A stretch of 6,584 nucleotides of DNA from an uncultured Eubacteriales bacterium (lineage in GTDB: Bacteria > Bacillota > Clostridia > UBA1381), in NCBI GenBank assembly GCA_900556575.1, contig USPO01000085.1, positions 1-6,584 on the forward strand, in the 5' to 3' direction. The notes beneath the pieces are model-generated. The model made no database searches. It saw nothing but the letters and a program-made list of their open reading frames with translations, and was not told where the DNA came from. The position numbers were made by a program, and so were the translations under genes. Positions 5,264 to 6,584 of this stretch are shown here, one piece after another. How positions within the stretch are numbered: the stretch's first letter is position 1; the number at the start of each line of letters is the position of its first letter.

Positions 5264-6584
5264 TTATTTTTTTATAGGTTTGGGTGCTTTTATCGATTTT
5301 TGCTTGCTATTCAGCCTTATTTTTTTTAATTTTTTCTTTATATTTTTAGTATCTCTTTTCTCCCACGCATATACTATGTATCCTAAGATTAAACTTAACA
5401 TATCAACAGATACTGCAAAGATTACAGAAAATATCGCTAATCCTCGCTTCTTTGGAGGCACTATTATTTCTGATTTATCTTTGTCTGATTTATCTTTGTC
5501 TGATTTATCTTCGTCTGATTTATCTTCGTCTGATTCATCTTCGTCTGATTTATCTTCGTCTGATTCATCCGAGAATATCCTGTTTATTGCTTTAATCATA
5601 CTATTCTTTTCATTTAAATAATTATCTTCTAAAGCAATTAAATCACTGATCGCATCCGTTACTACATTAACGTCTCCTGATCCATCACTTGGTTCAGTAC
5701 TTGATTTAGCACTTGGTTCAGCACTTGGCTGCATCGTGCTATTGCTTAACATTTCTGCTTGTTCTTTTATATCTTTTTGAAACACAGATAAGTTTTGAAT
5801 AAGTATATCTATATCTTCCTTTGCTTTTGATTTGTTAAATTTCTTATTACTTTTTTCCTTATCGTTGTTATTTTCACTCAAATCACCATTATCCTCCGAA
5901 TTATTACTTGTAGTATTTTCAGATTCTTCATTATCATTTGAGTCTTTATCATTCCCAGCGTCAAATTCATCAATCCAATTACTATTCCTCATTACTACCA
6001 TTGAATTTTTTAACGGTATATACAATTCTAAGGTATTTTTTAATTCTTTTAATTCTTTCAAATCATCATCATCATCTTGTATCACAGGAGTAGCTGTGCT
6101 TCTGTCATTCGAAAACAATCCGCTTCCTATTACTGAAATCATATCATCAACTTCAGATTGATTTATTATTTCAGACCCTGTTAACTTAGCCAACAATCTT
6201 GCTAAATTATAGTTGGCATCAGATTTTATACCTGTATAATAATTTTTTAACTCATCAATTTCAATCGCTGCATTTTTACAGTTAAGTGAATTTGCTAAGC
6301 TTATTTCTGCATAAATTTTACTTCTTTCTTCCGTTAACCCATGTTTCCAATTAAATTCTTCTTTACTTTCATAACTTTTATCACTTTTATTTCCATCAAA
6401 TTTTTGTTTTTTATATTTTTCCATTTCCTGTATCGCCAGCATAGAATATATTGTTTCTCCCTTTACCTTTTCCTCTGGTTTATCTGTAGGTTCGGGAGTA
6501 GGTTTAGGAGTAGGTTCAGGAGTAGGTTCGGGAGTAGATTCGGTAGCAGGTTCGGGAGTAGTCCCATTGTTGGCATCATTATCT
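5264..6584 (-). CDS. Repeat-rich acidic membrane or surface protein, 5' partial
   Basis: The frame is open to the right edge, so the ATG at 6442 is internal and the true N-terminus lies outside the window; 439 residues are visible. Numbering from Met at 6442: upstream of it lies a TPEP/TPKP linker; then a Lys/Glu-rich, mainly helical region with AEISLANSLN (45-54) and ELKNYYTGIKSDANYNLARL (64-83); an Asp run (123-127); an Asn/Glu/Ser/Asp-rich disordered stretch (160-200); a PSAE/PSAK repeat (239-254); a helical DAISDLIALEDNYLNEKNSM segment (263-282); an SDEDK repeat (291-324); one hydrophobic span (about 334-360) with an internal Asp347; and a strongly basic tail ending KAPKPIKK. I do not recognise the family. 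The layout suggests an envelope protein with extended linkers, anchored by a C-terminal membrane helix with the basic tail inside. No LPXTG motif is seen. Low-complexity acidic membrane proteins of this sort also occur in conjugative elements, but nothing here proves that. Confidence 0.75.
   Translation of the reverse strand, partial: DNDANNGTTPEPATESTPEPTPEPTPKPTPEPTDKPEEKVKGETIYSMLAIQEMEKYKKQKFDGNKSDKSYESKEEFNWKHGLTEERSKIYAEISLANSLNCKNAAIEIDELKNYYTGIKSDANYNLARLLAKLTGSEIINQSEVDDMISVIGSGLFSNDRSTATPVIQDDDDDLKELKELKNTLELYIPLKNSMVVMRNSNWIDEFDAGNDKDSNDNEESENTTSNNSEDNGDLSENNNDKEKSNKKFNKSKAKEDIDILIQNLSVFQKDIKEQAEMLSNSTMQPSAEPSAKSSTEPSDGSGDVNVVTDAISDLIALEDNYLNEKNSMIKAINRIFSDESDEDKSDEDESDEDKSDEDKSDKDKSDKDKSEIIVPPKKRGLAIFSVIFAVSVDMLSLILGYIVYAWEKRDTKNIKKKLKKIRLNSKQKSIKAPKPIKK
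5363..5443 (-). other. Predicted transmembrane helix
   Basis: GLAIFSVIFAVSVDMLSLIL followed by GYIVYAW, flanked by PPKKR before and EKRD plus a Lys-rich tail after. It is about 27 residues, long enough to cross the membrane once. The Asp in its middle is unusual for a simple anchor. Confidence 0.8.
5469..5573. repeat. 15-bp tandem repeat, 7 copies, inside the membrane-protein gene
   Basis: The unit is TCTGATTTATCTTCG on the plus strand. Copies 1-6 are near-identical (TTTG or TTCG ends, TTTATC or TTCATC middles) and copy 7 is degenerate. It encodes a run of SDEDK/SDKDK units just outside the membrane span. The unit is a multiple of three, so gain or loss of copies would change stalk length without shifting the frame. 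Confidence 0.95.
5681..5728. repeat. Degenerate 12-bp tandem repeat, 4 copies
   Basis: The units TCCATCACTTGG, TTCAGTACTTGA, TTTAGCACTTGG and TTCAGCACTTGG encode PSAE, PSAK, SSTE and PSDG on the minus strand. This is a short flexible Pro/Ser linker between two helical parts of the protein. Confidence 0.8.
6489..6560. repeat. 12-bp tandem repeat, 6 copies, encoding a TPEP linker
   Basis: The unit is GGTTCGGGAGTA on the plus strand, repeated with few changes; the fifth copy (GATTCGGTAGCA) is the most diverged. It encodes TPEP, TPKP and related units, a Pro/Thr linker typical of exported Gram-positive proteins. It implies a further domain upstream, outside the window. Confidence 0.9.

Noticed and set aside
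5384..5480. LPXTG sortase anchor at the C-terminus of the membrane protein
   Set aside because: No LPXTG-like motif precedes the hydrophobic span (the nearest is IVPPKKR), and the tail after the span is far too long for a sortase signal.
5469..5573. CRISPR-like array
   Set aside because: The 15-bp units are directly adjacent with no spacers and lie in frame inside a coding sequence.
5220..5621. Plus-strand frame with an SDLSLSDLS repeat
   Set aside because: It is the antisense reading of the 15-bp repeat and membrane span of the minus-strand gene; its repeat simply mirrors that array.
5832..6161. Plus-strand frame of 109 codons
   Set aside because: Antisense to the Asn/Asp/Glu-rich part of the minus-strand gene; its Ser/Leu/Phe bias is what that strand must give.
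6440..6442. ATG at 6442 as the start of the membrane protein
   Set aside because: The same frame stays open to the window edge and encodes a plausible TPEP linker; no SD site lies suitably before this ATG, so it is internal.

Overview
The window reads as low-GC Gram-positive DNA (G+C about one third by eye), most likely a Clostridia-type gut or rumen anaerobe. This is inferred from AT-rich codon use, purine-rich Shine-Dalgarno (SD) sites (AGGAAAGAG, GAAGGTG), and a secreted multidomain carbohydrate esterase of a kind common in Lachnospiraceae and Oscillospiraceae. No taxonomic marker gene is present. All three genes lie on the minus strand, so the layout is described from high to low coordinates.

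6584-5264: the 3' part of a gene cut by the window edge. It encodes an acidic, low-complexity, probably surface or envelope protein with a TPEP-repeat linker, a helical region, a second short Pro/Ser repeat, an SDEDK repeat stalk and one membrane segment near a basic C-terminus. I do not recognise its family. Three separate short tandem-repeat arrays lie inside this one gene. After a 74-bp gap, 5189-4020 is a complete 389-residue gene for a nucleotidyltransferase-fold protein of the uncharacterised NTP_transf_5 type.

A 361-bp intergenic region (4019-3659) follows. It holds three short dyads and a 21-codon remnant that is clearly homologous to an internal motif of the next gene. The remnant's stop codon overlaps that gene's SD sequence.

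3658-1: the first 1219 residues of a very large exported protein that runs off the left edge. It has a signal peptide, a polysaccharide-deacetylase-like domain, non-catalytic beta modules including a CBM6/CBM35-like one, a complete SGNH/GDSL esterase domain, and then the N-terminal part of a sialate O-acetylesterase-like domain. This looks like a single secreted polypeptide for removing acetyl or other acyl groups from complex glycans.

The three genes share a strand, but nothing ties them into one pathway. The esterase seems to be its own unit. No RNA genes, transposases, integrases or CRISPR arrays were seen. The most unusual features are the multi-esterase architecture, the coupled paralog remnant in front of it, and the repeat-rich membrane protein. 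I found no convincing new defence or mobile system.
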